From: Progne subis subis
Taxonomy: Eukaryota; Chordata; Aves; Passeriformes; Hirundinidae
Assembly: GCA_022316685.1 (NCBI GenBank)
Contig: JAKJHU010000628.1
Coordinates: 1 to 64,000 of the forward strand
Reading direction: 5' to 3'
Length of the DNA stretch: 64,000 bases
Shown: positions 45,977-57,611 of the stretch, one piece after another
Numbering within the stretch: position 1 is the stretch's first letter
How the letters are laid out: every line of letters begins with the position of its first letter
Translations under genes and position numbers: made by a program
The notes under the pieces: generated by a model
The model's input: only the letters and a program-made list of their open reading frames with translations
Told to the model about the DNA's origin: nothing
The model's database searches: none

Positions 45977-46641
45977 TGTCCTGGTTTGGAGACAAATTTG
46001 GGGGAAAACCCTTGTATAGGATCTCTCTGGGAAGCAAACCTAAGTGGCTCCTCCCTCTAACCAGTCTGAAAAAAAAAAAAACTTTTGTGGAGAAAAGTGG
46101 AAAAAACTATTTTACTAAACAAATAAAGTGCATACAAGTATAAAGAATGAATAATATGAAACAATAAAACCTCTCGTTCTGAAGTGAGATGGCAAATTGA
46201 GAAAGTCCTTGCCGTGGGTGGAGCTCGGCTCTCTCTCAGTCTCTCCTCAGTCCCAGTCCCTCCGGCGCTGCTGGAAAATGCCGAGCTCCAGGCCCCGGTG
46301 GGCCGCAGGTGCAGCCCCCAGTGCTCCCCTGGGTTTTCAGTCCAGAGCAGGTTTAAACAGTTCCAAGAAAAAAGAAAGAAATAAAAACAGTCTCGGGAAC
46401 TTCTCTGCCCTAGCTAGCTGAAACTAACTAAAAGCAAAAAGATCTCTGTCCTGCAGTCTCTCTAAGCTTCTGCTGAACACCGTCTGGAGAAGAATGTGGA
46501 GGAGTCAGGCAGTTTTCTCAAAACAAACTCCGCGCTTCTCCTTGCTCTTAGAACTAGTCTTAAAGGCACAGGACTCAATATACAGAGTTCAAACAGAACA
46601 GACGATTGGGGTTACAAGCATTATAAAGTTACCCTAGGACA
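45977..46641 (-). repeat. ERV2 3' LTR
   Basis: Starts TGTCCTGG and ends CTAGGACA on plus. Differs from the 5' LTR at 14 bases and one A-run length; 11 of the differences are T here against C there on plus. Its outer flank is the target duplication. Confidence 0.95.
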
Positions 46642-46657
46642 TTCTACCCCTTATCCC
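46642..46657 (-). other. ERV2 polypurine tract
   Basis: On minus 'gggataaggggtagaa' directly precedes the 3' LTR's TG. Confidence 0.65.
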
Positions 46658-46899
46658 TATATTGTCAATTTACTAAAACTTATATATACTCTAGCTCTAC
46701 ACACACATACATCTATATAAAAAACAATATGCAATATACAACTACATACAGTGGCAGTACTATTCAGCACACAATGATAATTACACACGGTTCTCAACCA
46801 ACAATCAAATCTCCCTGGGGTACACATCGTGTGGTTCTATTTTTCTGCATTACCCACTATGTGCAGCCTGGCCCTTGAGCAAGGACAATCCCACTGATG

Positions 46900-47640
46900 G
46901 GATCTTCTGTACTTGAAGCAGGATTGATCTAAACTGTCTTCCTTAACAAACTTTTTATATGTACTACTGGGACTTTCTCTCCATCTACTGTATGTAGGGG
47001 CTCAGACTGGGCAGGGCCTGCTCGGTTGGTGGAACTTCGGGTGTTAACTAACCAGGTGGCCTTTGCTCGATGCTGCTCTCAATTTTTGAATGATCCCCCA
47101 CCCAGTGCTTTTAGGGTGGTTTTTAGCAGTCTATTGTATCTTTCTACTTTCCTTGAAGCTGGTGCATGATAGGGGATATGGTACACCTACTCAATGCTAT
47201 GTTCTCTAGCTCAGGTGTTTATAAGGCTGTTCTTGAAATGAGTTCCATTGTTTGACTCAATCTTCTCAGGGGTACTATGCTTCCAAAGAACTTGCTTTTC
47301 AAGGCCCAGGATGGTGTTCTGGGCAGTAGCGTGAGGCACAGGGTAGGTCTCTAGCCATCTAGTTGTGGCTTCTACCATGGTCAGTACGTAGCGCTTGCTT
47401 TGGCGGGTTTGGGGAAGGGTGATGTAGTCAATTTGCTAGGCTTTTCTATACTTATACTTGGACCATCGCTCACTATACCATAGGGGCTTTACTCGCTTGG
47501 CCTGTTTGATGGCAGCACACGTCTCACAGTTATGGATAACCTGAGAAATACTGTCTATGGTTAGATCTACCTTTCGGTCTCGGGCCTACTTATAGGTGGC
47601 ATTTCTGCCTTGGTGACCTGAGGCATCATGGGCCCATCGA
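46900..47640 (-). pseudogene. ERV2 pol: integrase
   Basis: On minus the frame shows a CETCAAIK zinc-domain segment, an IDYI core start preceded by an in-frame TAG (47436-47438), and a SNNGTHF segment where the second catalytic Asp is normally found (Asn codon at 47250-47252), then YHIPYHAPAS. Stops and the altered catalytic residue inactivate it. Confidence 0.8.
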
Positions 47641-48600
47641 GCTAGGAACAACTCTCCCTTGTGTTCCTAATTTAAGTCTATCTTTGACACCTCTATTTTT
47701 GCAGCTTGATCTACCTGCTCGTTGTTTTGGTGCTCCTCATTAGCCCGACTCTTGGGGACATGGGCATCTACATGACGGACTTTGACAGGTAGCTTCTCTA
47801 CTTGAGTGGCAATGTCTTTCCACTCATCTGTAGCCCAGATTGGCTTTCCCCTGCGCTGCTAATTGGCTTTTTTCTACTTCTCCAGCTATCCCCACAGAGC
47901 ATTAGCTACTATCTACGAATCAGTGTAGAGGTAGAGCTTTGGCTACTTCTCTCTTTCAGCAAGTTGCTGTCTAGGGCCAGTTGAACAGCTTTGAGTTCAT
48001 CAAGTTGGCTTGACCCACCTTCTCCTTCAGTGGCTTGTGCAACTTGTCGTGTGGGGCTCTATACGGCTGCTTTCTACTTTTGTTTCATCCCAACGATGCG
48101 GCAGGAACCGTCAGTGAAAAGAGCGTAGCAAGTTTCTTCTGCTGGCAGTTGGTTGTATGGTGGAGCTTCTTTAGCACGTGTCACTTGTTCTTGCTCTTCT
48201 TCATCTGTGAGACTAAAGTTTTCACTTTCCGGCTAGTTTGTAATTATTTCCAGAATCTCAGGGCGATTTGGGTTTCTAATGCGGGCGCGCTGAATGATGA
48301 GGGTAATCTATTTGCTCTATGTGGCATTGGTGGCATGGTGGGTAGAGGGTACTTCTGCTTTAAACATCTATCCCAGCACTGGTAGTCGAGGTGCCAGCAG
48401 GAGTTGTGTTTTAGTGCCTACTACTTCTGAGGCAGCTTGAATTCCTTTATAGGCGGCTAAGATTTCCTTCTCTGTTGGAGTGTAGTTGGCTTCGGACCTT
48501 CTGTAGCTTCGGCTCTAGAATCTCAGTGGCCGGCCCCGAGTCTCCTCAGGCACCTTCTGCCAAAGGCTCTAGGACAGGCCATTGTTTCTGGCTGCTGAGT
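47641..48600 (-). pseudogene. ERV2 pol: RNase H and connection, with stops
   Basis: The YTDS catalytic motif is readable near 47920 on minus and is followed by TAG at 47913-47915 and another at 47886-47888. The rest of the region shows scattered pol-like pieces broken by TAG codons. Confidence 0.65.
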
Positions 48601-48781
48601 AGAGCACGTTCTTTACATGTGGTCCCGTCTTGACTGGGCCAAGGGCTACCGCATGAGCGATCTCTTGTTTGATCTGGGCAAAGGCTTGTTGCTGTTCAGG
48701 GCCTCAGTGGAAATTATTCTTCTTGCGTGTGACCAGGTAGAGAGGGCTCACAATTTGGCTGTACTCAGGAATGTGCATCTT

Positions 48782-49760
48782 CTAGAAACTTATGGCGCTT
48801 AGGAAAGCTTGTGTTTCCTTTTTGTTGGTTGGTGGACACATTGCTGTGATTTTGTTGATGACTTCAGTGGGAATCTGACGCCTTCCATCTTGCCACTTTA
48901 TTCTTAGAAACTGGATCTCTCGAGCAGGTCCCTTAACTTTGCTCTTCTTGATAGCAAAGCTAGCTTTCAGGAGAATCTGGATGATCTTCTCTCTTTTCTC
49001 AAACACTTCCATTGCCATGTTCCCCCACATCATGATGTCATCGATATACTGTAGATGTTCCGGAGCCTCACCCTTTTCTAGTGCAGCCTGGATCAGTCCA
49101 TGGCAGATGGTGGGGCTGTGTTTTTACCCCTGGGGCAGTCGGTTCCAGGTGTACTGCACACCCCTCTAGGTGAAAGCAAACTGAGGCTTGCATTCTGCAG
49201 CCAGAGGAATGGAGAAAAATGCGTTAGCAATGTCAATTGTGGCGTACTATTTTGCTGCCTTGGACTCCAGCTCGTACTGGAGTTCCAGCATGTCCGGCAC
49301 AGCAGCGCTCAATGGTGGAGTCACTTCGTTCAAGGCACGGTAGTCCACAGTCAATCTCCATTCTCCGTCAGACTTGCGCACAGGCCAGATAGGGCTATTG
49401 AAGGGTGAGTGGGTTTTGCTGACTACCCCTTGGCTCTCCAGCTCACGGATCATCTTGTGGATGGGGATCACAGCATCTCGAGTTGTTCTGTACTGTCGGC
49501 AATGCACTGTTGAAGTGGCAATTGGCACTTGTTGCTCTTCCACTTTTAGAAGACTTACAGCAGATGGGTTCTCTGATAGTTTAGGCAAGGTATTTAACTG
49601 CTTAACATCTCTTGTCTCTACAGCTGCTATCCTGAATGCCCACTTAAATCCCTTCGTGTCTTTGTAATAGCTATTCCGGAGGAAGTCTATGCCCAAAATG
49701 CACGGAGCCTCTGGGCCAGTCACAATAGGGTGTTTCTTCCACTCATTTCCAGTCAGGCTT
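48782..49760 (-). pseudogene. ERV2 pol: reverse transcriptase with intact YIDD
   Basis: Frames 49247-49873 and 48782-49033 plus the intervening text cover RT: VVSKTHSPFNSPIWPV, EWRLTVDYRALNE, RLPQG, and YIDD at 49037-49048. Stops lie at 49247-49249, 49166-49168 and 49124-49126, where neighbours suggest tryptophan. The frame is otherwise continuous, so G-to-A changes account for most of the damage. Confidence 0.88.
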
Positions 49761-49920
49761 ACATCAGTTTCCACTAAAGTAAAATCTTGTGAGCCCCCTG
49801 TCACCCCAGCAATGGAAATAGATTCTTCCCTCACGTCTTGATGGGAGTAATGTGCATTGTGCACCAGTGTCAACTAAGGCCTCATATTTTTGTGGTTCTG
49901 ATGTGCCAGGCCAACGAATC
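49720..49920 (-). pseudogene. ERV2 pro: aspartic protease
   Basis: ALVDTGAQCTLLPS is readable on minus with the DTGA codons at 49860-49871, intact. A frameshift just downstream (near 49840) moves the rest, including ILGIDFL, into the frame that continues to RT. Confidence 0.82.
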
Positions 49921-50108
49921 TACACAGTCTAAAAAACACGGTTTTCCTTAGCCTCTACTTGGCTAGAGGCAGGGCCCCTCTAAGCCTGATTATCCTTATT
50001 TCCCTGGGTAACCGGAGCTGCTTCCTTCTTGCTCGAACTTCTTCTTACAGTCTTGCCATCCAACAATTTACGCAGCTGTTGTGTCATAGCATCAGTAGAT
50101 TCTCCATC

Positions 50109-51720
50109 TTATCTTTTCATGTTTTCTCCACAATCACGCAGGAAGGACCACAGCTTAGCTCGTGGAATGCCTTTTCCCTCTCTATCTAGGGAACGTTTGC
50201 GTGTGGTGCCAGAGCCTCTAACTTGTACTGCAGAGATTTGGAGAATGTTCTCTTTGAGTTCTTTGTGATTCTCCTCCATCTTGTCTGCTAATCCCCGCAC
50301 CTGTGTTTCCAAAGCTGCAATTCTTGCATGTGTTGGACTATGCACGGCATCTGCATATGTTCGGAGCTTCTTCGCTATATTCAGCACAGTCTCCTCTGTC
50401 TCATCCCGCTTCATTATTGCTAAAGCAGAGGAGTATTCTTGTGGCCTAAGTCGTACAAGTTTTCGCCACATTACAGGTGTACATGGTACTAAGTCGGGGT
50501 TCCTAGTGTTTAGGTCATCTGAGAAGACAATCTCCGCCACTGCTATTTCTTTCAAGCGCTGAATCTTTTGTTCAATGGTTTTCTACTGAGTTTGCTGCAG
50601 ATAGAGATCGTCGGCACACAGATATCTTTGTGCCACGCTTCTTAAGACCCGTTCCCAGAGACTGCAAGGACTAGCCTCCCTCATCATTTCTTGGTCAATA
50701 ACTGGATCATGTGATAGGGATCCAAGATGTCTCACTTCAGTGCCATCCAGTATTGTAGCCTCGCCTGCAGCATCCCAAAGACGGACTAACTAACTAATTA
50801 TAGATTCATCAGGTCGTTGAGTATAATCCTTTCTTAGGCTACGAAGGTCCTTCAGGGAAAAGGACTCAATAGTATTTCCTGATCTTGTAGCAGTTGGTCG
50901 GGCTCCTGATCTTGTAGCAGCTGGTTGGGCTTCTGATCGTGTGATAGTTGGTTGGACTCCCGATCTTGTACCAGTTGGTTGGGCTTCCGATTTTGTATCA
51001 GTTGGTTCAGCTTCTGACTGTGTATCATCAGTTGCTTCAGCTTCTGATTGTGTGTCAGGTGGTTTGACTTCCGACTGGGTGTCAGGAGGCACTGAGGATC
51101 CTTCACCTGAATCATCATCTACTGGTCGATTGGTTTTGTCCGTGTGCTTCTTTCCCTTCTTTACTGCAGCAACTGCCGGTGTCTTAACTTTTACTGTCTG
51201 GTTTAGCTGCAGCCTGAATAGCTGTGGGGTTGGCTGCAGCCTGAGTGACTGATTTATCTCCCTGCTCCCTTGCTTCTATCTGCTGCCCTACAGTGTTTAG
51301 CAGTGTGTGACTCATTCTAGAAAAGCTATAAGCTATATAGAGGAAAGTTACCAGGTGAAATACCAGGGAGGTGGGGTCTTTAACATTCAGGAGACCCTGA
51401 ACATTCTCCAAAAGTGATGTAACTGACTTAAAAGAAAAGAAGGAAAAAAGAGGCTGAAGAGCCTCATCCCCTACTCCTCCTCTAACAAACTGGGTGCAGT
51501 TATTGATAAATCCCCAAAACATGCTGCTGGAACTAGGACGCAGGGTAGGACGAAAGAACCATAAACTGAACATATCCAGAACAAACTCCAGTATCTTTAT
51601 AAGCTTCTTGTAAGCCATAATCACTGAACCCAGCAAAATAACTATTTTAATTTGTGCATCCTTAGTGTAAAAGCTGTATGTTAAGGACAATATTGGAGCT
51701 ATTTCTGGGTAGGAAAACAA
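50109..51720 (-). pseudogene. ERV2 gag, three open pieces
   Basis: 51184-51720 encodes an N-terminal part with hydrophobic helices. 50790-51092 encodes a linker with tandem nine-residue repeats. 50109-50555 encodes a C-terminal part with a predicted coiled coil (a THARIAALETQVRGLADKM-type segment). No CCHC knuckle is seen. Assignment is by position before protease. Frames are interrupted between pieces. Confidence 0.7.
50881..51099 (-). repeat. 27-bp tandem repeat inside ERV2 gag
   Basis: Eight units starting at 50881, 50908, 50935, 50962, 50989, 51016 (30 bp), 51046 and 51073. On minus they encode a nine-residue TRSEAQPT-like repeat. Confidence 0.9.
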
Positions 51721-51915
51721 ACCTAGGGACTAGAAAGGTATTAAGACCTCAAAAAAGCCTAGGGAACAGAAATGCAGAAAAGACTCTATTCTAAGAGACG
51801 TTAGGACTTCAAGAAGCAACATGGCCACTGTCTGTTTAATCCCTACCCAAAGGACAACAACAACAACAAAAAAAAATGCAGTTAATAGTAATACAAGTTT
51901 TTTCTACTCTCTTTT

Positions 51916-51933
51916 GCCCCGCAGTAGGCGCCA
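51916..51933 (-). other. ERV2 primer-binding site, possibly tRNA-Lys type
   Basis: On minus TGGCGCCTACTGCGGGGC, ten bases inside the LTR. Matches the tRNA-Lys complement at 13 of 17 positions. The long spacer and the mismatches make the tRNA assignment weak. Confidence 0.5.
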
Positions 51934-51943
51934 ATTAAGGGTA

Positions 51944-52609
51944 TGTCCTGGTTTGGAGACAAATTTGGGGGAAAACCCCTGTATAGGATCTCTCTGGGAA
52001 GCAAACCTAAGTGGCCCCTCCCTCTAACCAGTCCGAAAAAAAAAAAAAACCTTTGTGGAGAAAAGTGGAAAAAACTATTTTACTAAACAAACAAAGTGCA
52101 TACAAGTATAAAGAATGAATAATATGAAACAATAAAACCTCTCGTTCTGAAGTGAGATGGCAAATTGAGAAAGTCCTTGCCGTGGGTGGAGCTCGGCTCT
52201 CTCTCAGTCTCTCCTCAGTCCCAGTCCCTCCGGCGCTGCTGGAAAATGCCGAGCTCCAGGCCCCGGTGGGCCGCAGGTGCAGCCCCCAGTGCTCCCCTGG
52301 GTTTTCAGTCCAGAGCAGGTTTAAACAGTTCCAAGAAAAAAGAAAGAAAAAAAAACAGTCCAGGGAACTTCTCTGCCCTAGCTAGCTGAAACTAACTAAA
52401 AGCAAAAAGATCTCTGTCCTGCAGTCTCTCCAAGCCTCCGCTGAACACCGTCTGGAGAAGAATGTGGAGGAGTCAGGCAGTTTTCTCAAAACAAACTCCG
52501 CGCTTCTCCTTGCTCTTAGAACCAGTCTTAAAGGCACAGGACTCAATATACAGAGTTCAAACAGAACAGACGATTGGGGATACAAGCATCATAAAGTTAC
52601 CCTAGGACA
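51944..52609 (-). repeat. ERV2 5' LTR
   Basis: 666 bp; TGTCCTGG at 51944 and CTAGGACA to 52609, followed by the CCCTA target duplication. Retains C on plus at all 11 sites where the 3' LTR has T. Confidence 0.95.
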
Positions 52610-52614
52610 CCCTA

Positions 52615-53490
52615 CAACTTCAAGTTATCCAGATTTTGAGAAGAGGAAGTCAGGAGAAGAGAGAGAGAAAGATCCACAAATGGGCCTTGGATCCAGTGCC
52701 ATCTCAGCTGCTGTGAGCTCCGGGGCCGTGGGACGTGTCAGGGTCACAGCCGTGTCACAGCCTCACCTGCTCTGGCCCCTCTCACAGGTGGGGTTTTCAG
52801 GGTGCCAGGGGCTTGGCAGCCACTTTGGGGCTGCATCAGACACTGCAACGGCTGGGGCTGAGGCAGTGACCATCCCAAAACTACCTCAGAAACCTGGGAT
52901 GCACCAAAATCCCTTCAAGAACGTGGAATACCCAAAAACTCACTCAAGAACAGGTTCCCCCTCCCTTCATCATCCCAGACCTGTGGGTGTCTCATTCCAG
53001 ACTTCACCACACCCTCCCAATCCCCACCCAAACCCATCCCAGCTCTCCTGGACATTAAGACCCTCTTCCCAGGCCCTATTTCTCCCATCCCACCCCTCCC
53101 AATCCCCATCCCACCCATCCTGCTCACCCAATGCTCACCTCACCCCTCCTGATCTGCATCCCACTTTGCCCAACCCCTTTCCAACCCCATTCCACACTGA
53201 GGGGCTCAGGAATTAAATAATTTTGGGGTGGAATTGAGTAGTTTTCACTGGCAATGAGTGTTTTTGATGTGACAGATCAAACCCTCTTGTCTCTTTGAGC
53301 GATAAGAAATGGAGACAACCACACCAAATACCCCCAAATCCTCCCAAGTATCATCTGGAATTGCCAGATTCTTTAGAAACAGAAGTAAAAAGCGAGCATT
53401 GAGATGCCTTTGATCAACTTGTTGATTTTCAGCCCAATTTTGCTGGTTTAAAAGGGAGGAAGATGAATCAAAAGGATATCATGAACCACC
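52615..53490. other. Spacer, C/T-rich low complexity, no gene
   Basis: 52950-53200 is dominated by 'cccatccc' and 'cccctcc' text. The open frame crossing it is compositional. Confidence 0.55.
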
Positions 53491-53499
53491 AAACTAAAT

Positions 53500-54771
53500 G
53501 ACCACCAGCCCAGTGTCTTTGCAATGTGGGTCCCCTGATGGGGGATGGAGTTGGAGCAGTGCAGGAAGCTTTCCCCACAGTCGGGACACTCGCAGGGATT
53601 CCCTTACCAGGTGCCTCTGTTGATGTTGGCTCAGGTGAGACCTCTGGGTGAAGCTCTTCCCACACTGGGGACACTCGTAGGGCCTCTCCCCAGTGTGGAT
53701 GCGCTGGTGCCTGATGAGGTGGAAGTTGCGCTTGAAGCCCTTCCTGCAGTCGTGGCAGTGGAAGGGCCTCTCCTCTGTGTGAATCTGCTGATGTACAATG
53801 AGAGTGGAGCTAGTCTGAAACCTCTTCCCACACTCAGAACACTCGTAGGGCCTCTTCCCAGTGTGGATCATTTGGTGGATGATCAGTTGGGACCTCTGGT
53901 TGAAGCCCTTCCCACATTCCCCACACTTGTATGCCTTTCCTCAGCATGGATGTTCTGGTGGTGGATCAAGTTGGAGCTCTGGCTGAAGCTTTTCCCACAT
54001 TGCTCACACTCGTAGGGCCTCTCCCCAGTGTGGATGCGCTGGTGGGTAATGAGGGTGGAGTTTTGCTTGAAGCCCTTCCTGCAGTCAGGGCAGCGGAAGG
54101 GCCTCTCCTCTGTGTGAATCTGCTGGTGCTGGAGGAGATTCGGAGCTGGTCTGAAACCTCTTCCTGCACTCGGAACATTCGTAGGGCCTCTCCCTGGTGT
54201 AAATGATCTGGTGCTGGACAGGGGTGTTGCTCTGGCTGAAGCTCTGTCCACTTTCCTGGCACAGGGTGGGTCTTTCCTCCTCAGAGCACCCTGGAATGGG
54301 TTTGGAACCCCTCCTCCCACAAGATCTCTGTATCTTTTCCTCCCCACTGGATTCCTCTGCCATGGAGCAGCTCAAAATGACCTCTTCCACGAGGTTCTGC
54401 TGCAGGGATTTGTCCTCCCTGGTCTCCATCCTCAGCTCCTTGTCTAGGGGTGGAAGGACAAGGACAGGATGGGATTTGCCTCCATGCCACAGGGAAGGGG
54501 AAGGAGATTCTCCCAACACATCCCCAGCAGGACAGCATTGGCAGAGGCATTGTCCTGCAGCCGAGGGCCGTGCTGGGCTGGGAGATGGAGCAGGAGAGAG
54601 GGGAAAAGGGGCACTGACTTCCTCCTCACCTTCCTGGCTGTCCCGGGGCATCTTCCTCTTTCTCACAGCCTCCTCCTCCATCCGGACAAGGTTTGGGAAT
54701 GGGAAATCCTGGTTTGGGCAAAAGCAAGGGATGAGCATGTTGAGTTTGAATGTCCCTCTACTCAAGTCCAT
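53500..54771 (-). pseudogene. C2H2 zinc-finger pseudogene (arm D copy)
   Basis: Mirror copy of the gene at 34287-35447. The start region ([10 protein letters not shown] at about 54681) and the candidate intron boundaries are kept. The first full finger is cut by a frameshift near 54142, a second frameshift follows at about 53935, and the last three fingers are in a third frame (53494-53871). Finger identities differ in places from arm C (for example STLIVHQ and NFHLIRHQ), so the two copies may have exchanged or lost fingers. A protein with the full array cannot be made. Confidence 0.88.
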
Positions 54772-55261
54772 CTCTACAAGTCACCAGACATCTCGAGTCC
54801 CTAATAGCCTATCAAACACCAAGAGCAGCCCTGAAAATTCCTTTCTGAAATTTCCTGTCTCTGGTCTCCCTGCCCTCCCCAGGCTGCTGAGAATCCCAAG
54901 AATCTGAAAAGCTCCCCCCTTTTCCATTTTCTATTTAGGAATGCTGGGGGTTTTGGGTTCCCAGAGTCCCTTCTCCCCTTATTCTCTGCTTTGGGGTGCA
55001 GGGGCTCCAAGGAGTACCCCCTGCCCCTCTCCAAGCTGTTGAGGGTCCTGCAAATTGCAGTGCTCCCCAGCATCTGGGGTCCTGGGGGACACAGGGCTCT
55101 GCTCCTCCAGGCTGCCTCTGCCAGCAGCCACCACTGGGACCCCCCAATGTCACCCCAAGGGCCATTTTCCACCCAGCTTTGGAGTTCTTACTTCTCCAAA
55201 CATCTCCGACCAAAAAAACCCAACCCAGGGACCACTCAGGATATCTGAGCCAAGCTCCCCC

Positions 55262-55781
55262 TGTCTTGGGCTGGTAAGACAGGGGTCTGCTATGGAAGGC
55301 AGGAGCCTCCCATGAAATGGAAAATACAAACCTCCTCTCTTTGAATTATAGTTTTGAAATTAACGGGCTTCCAAGTAAAGACATGGCAATAGGAATATCC
55401 ATTCTTCAATAAAATTAAACTAAAAGTGCAGTAGTAAAAAACACCACCACCAAAAAAGCCCAAAAAATAAGACAGAATCTAACCTGACACCCGGGTAGTC
55501 AGGGTGTTGCTAGCAGTGCAATCAAATCGTGGCTGCAGTCCTCCTGGAGTGACAGTGGTTTTGTTGAAGCAATGATCTTGTAGAAGGGTGTAGTTTTCCT
55601 TTGAACGTCCAGTGGTGGTGTAGATGAGTCTGGTCTTCCTCTGGGAATCCAGTGGAAACCGGGCTGCTCCTGGTGCTTTAAATCTCAGCTTATATCCAGG
55701 TGGGAATGCTTGGCTCCTCCCTCTGGGTGGAGCATCTCACAATGGGATGATGTAATTTTATCAGTCATGCAGTGAGACTCA
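55262..55781 (-). mobile_element. Probable solo LTR, arm D
   Basis: Inverted copy of 33181-33708 with small indels; its presence in both arms means it predates the duplication. Confidence 0.55.
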
Positions 55782-56019
55782 ATGGCCCATTAACAGAAGA
55801 TATCTCCCTGGAGGGAGGATGGGGTGTGGAAGAGATAAAGAACACTGCCCCATCTGGTTTTAACAGCTGCCCCATTAAGAGAAGATGCCCCTCAGAGATA
55901 TAAGGAATGAATGGGTCATGGAAGAGATAAACAACCTGCCCTCCTGGTTTTAACAGATGGTAATAGAATATATTTTTTTTCGGTTACATCTTGCATGGCA
56001 AGACAGGGCTTGAGGCTCC

Positions 56020-57155
56020 TTGCCCAGGCTCTCTCCAGAACATGCCCAGGCCAATGCTCAGCAGAGAAAAGCCCCGTGAGCAGCCCCAGGGTGGCCGTGG
56101 GCAGGCTGGGGGCAAACAGCATGGCTGGGGCTCTGCAAGTTCCCTGGGGGAGATGGGAAGGAGCAGCAGAGCAGGGGCTGATCCATCCCCACTGCGCTGG
56201 ACACCCCAGGGCGGCGTCCCAGAGCGTCCTCATGCACCTGCCAACAACATCCCCCCTCTGCAGCCCTGGCCTCTCCCCCAGCTCACACAGGTGCTGCATC
56301 CTTGCAGGCACAGACACGGCAGCACTGGCTCAGGAGCCCCTGTTTGCACTGCCCAGAGCAGGCGTCAGCACCCCCATGGTGTTGGTGTGGGGAGATGAAC
56401 CTGAGGGAGCACAAATGCCATCAGCCCCTGGGGCCAGGAAGGGCTGGGGGACAGCAGGGAAACCACTCAGGTTTGTGGTGGCCTCTGAAGTCAGCCAGAA
56501 ACTTTGTTCCCATGAGCTGTGAGTTTCCTGTGCCACTGCAGGTGTTGTTGCTCAGAGCCAGGCCTGCCTGGCGGCCACCCCCAAACTACCCTGAGCATTT
56601 CCTTTGCTTCACCTTGGCTTTCTTTACCCTTCCTGGTACAAATTTCTTAATTTTGCCCCTCCCTGTTCCCTCCCCTGCAAACAGCCCATCCCTGGTTGCC
56701 CATTCCTCTCTGGACCCACTCCCCATTTCATTTCCTGAGTTGGCACCATGGGAATGTCCTTTGGGGAGCAGGATCATCCTCCAAGTGCTTCAGGAATTGT
56801 CTGCAGGCTCCTGCAGTGCCACGAGCTGCTCCCTTGCCGGAGGCACCACAGGCCAGGGGGGCACATCTGGGCTGCTGTGTCTGGCTGTGGGGTCCCTGTT
56901 CTGGGCAAGGAGGAGGAGCTGCAGAGGCTCTGCAGGACTGACAGGATGGGCTTTGGGGCTGTGAGGAGAAGCTGGGGCACATCTGGTCTGCTGTGTCTGG
57001 CTCTGGGGCTCCCTGTTCTGGGCAAGGAGGAGGAGCTGCAGAGGCTCTGCAGGACTGACAGGGTGGGCTTTGGGGCTGTGAGGAGAAGCTGAGGCACCTG
57101 GGCTGCTGGACCTTCTGAAGAGGAGGCCCAAGGCTCATCCTGCAACTGCTGCAAG
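56020..57155 (-). repeat. Module U, copy D
   Basis: Inverted module U. It keeps sequence deleted from copy C and contains a 116-bp direct duplication at 56861-57092. Confidence 0.78.
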
Positions 57156-57159
57156 GGTG

Positions 57160-57605
57160 GTTTCAGAGAATCACAGAATCAGCAAGGTTGGAGAACACCT
57201 TGGAGATCATCAAGTCTAGCCTGTGCCCTGATACTGCCTTGTCTTCCCTGAGCCTCCTCTTCTCCAGGATAAACAACCCCAGCTCCCTCAGCCGCTCCTC
57301 ACAGGACTTGTTTTCCAGACCCCTCACCAGCCTTCTCGCTCTTCTCTGGACACACTCCAGCCCCTCCATGTCCTTCCTAAACTGAGGGCCCAGAACTAGA
57401 CACAGCACTTGAGGTGCTGCCCAAACAGTGCCGAGCACTGGGGAAGAATCACTGCCCTGCTCCTGATGTCCACACCATTCATGATCTAGACCAGGTGCCA
57501 TTGGCCGTCTTAGCAACCTGGGCACACTGCTGGCTCATGTCCAGCCTGCTGTCCATCAGTCCCCCCAGGTCCCTTTCTGGCTGGGTGCTGTCCAGGCACT
57601 CTGTC
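57160..57605 (-). mobile_element. CR1 3' fragment, part of foldback in arm D
   Basis: Mirror of 31588-32033, with the standard CR1 3' end at 57160. Confidence 0.88.
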
Positions 57606-57611
57606 CCCAAC

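Larger units (their letters stand above)
45977..52609 (-). mobile_element. ERV2: complete env-less provirus, ERV-L-like
   Basis: A 6.6-kb provirus on minus with paired LTRs (665 and 666 bp) and a 5-bp target duplication CCCTA at 45972-45976 and 52610-52614. Viral order: LTR, primer site, gag, protease, RT, RNase H, integrase, polypurine tract, LTR. There is no room or frame for env between integrase and the 3' LTR. A 5-bp duplication and env absence fit ERV-L (class III), but the primer site looks tRNA-Lys-like, so the class is tentative. The catalytic motifs DTGA and YIDD survive; many stops are Trp-to-stop. Confidence 0.93.

Noticed and set aside
52464..53216. 250-codon plus frame crossing the ERV2 LTR edge
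   Set aside because: Starts in the LTR, passes the target duplication and continues in C/T-rich low complexity; not a gene.
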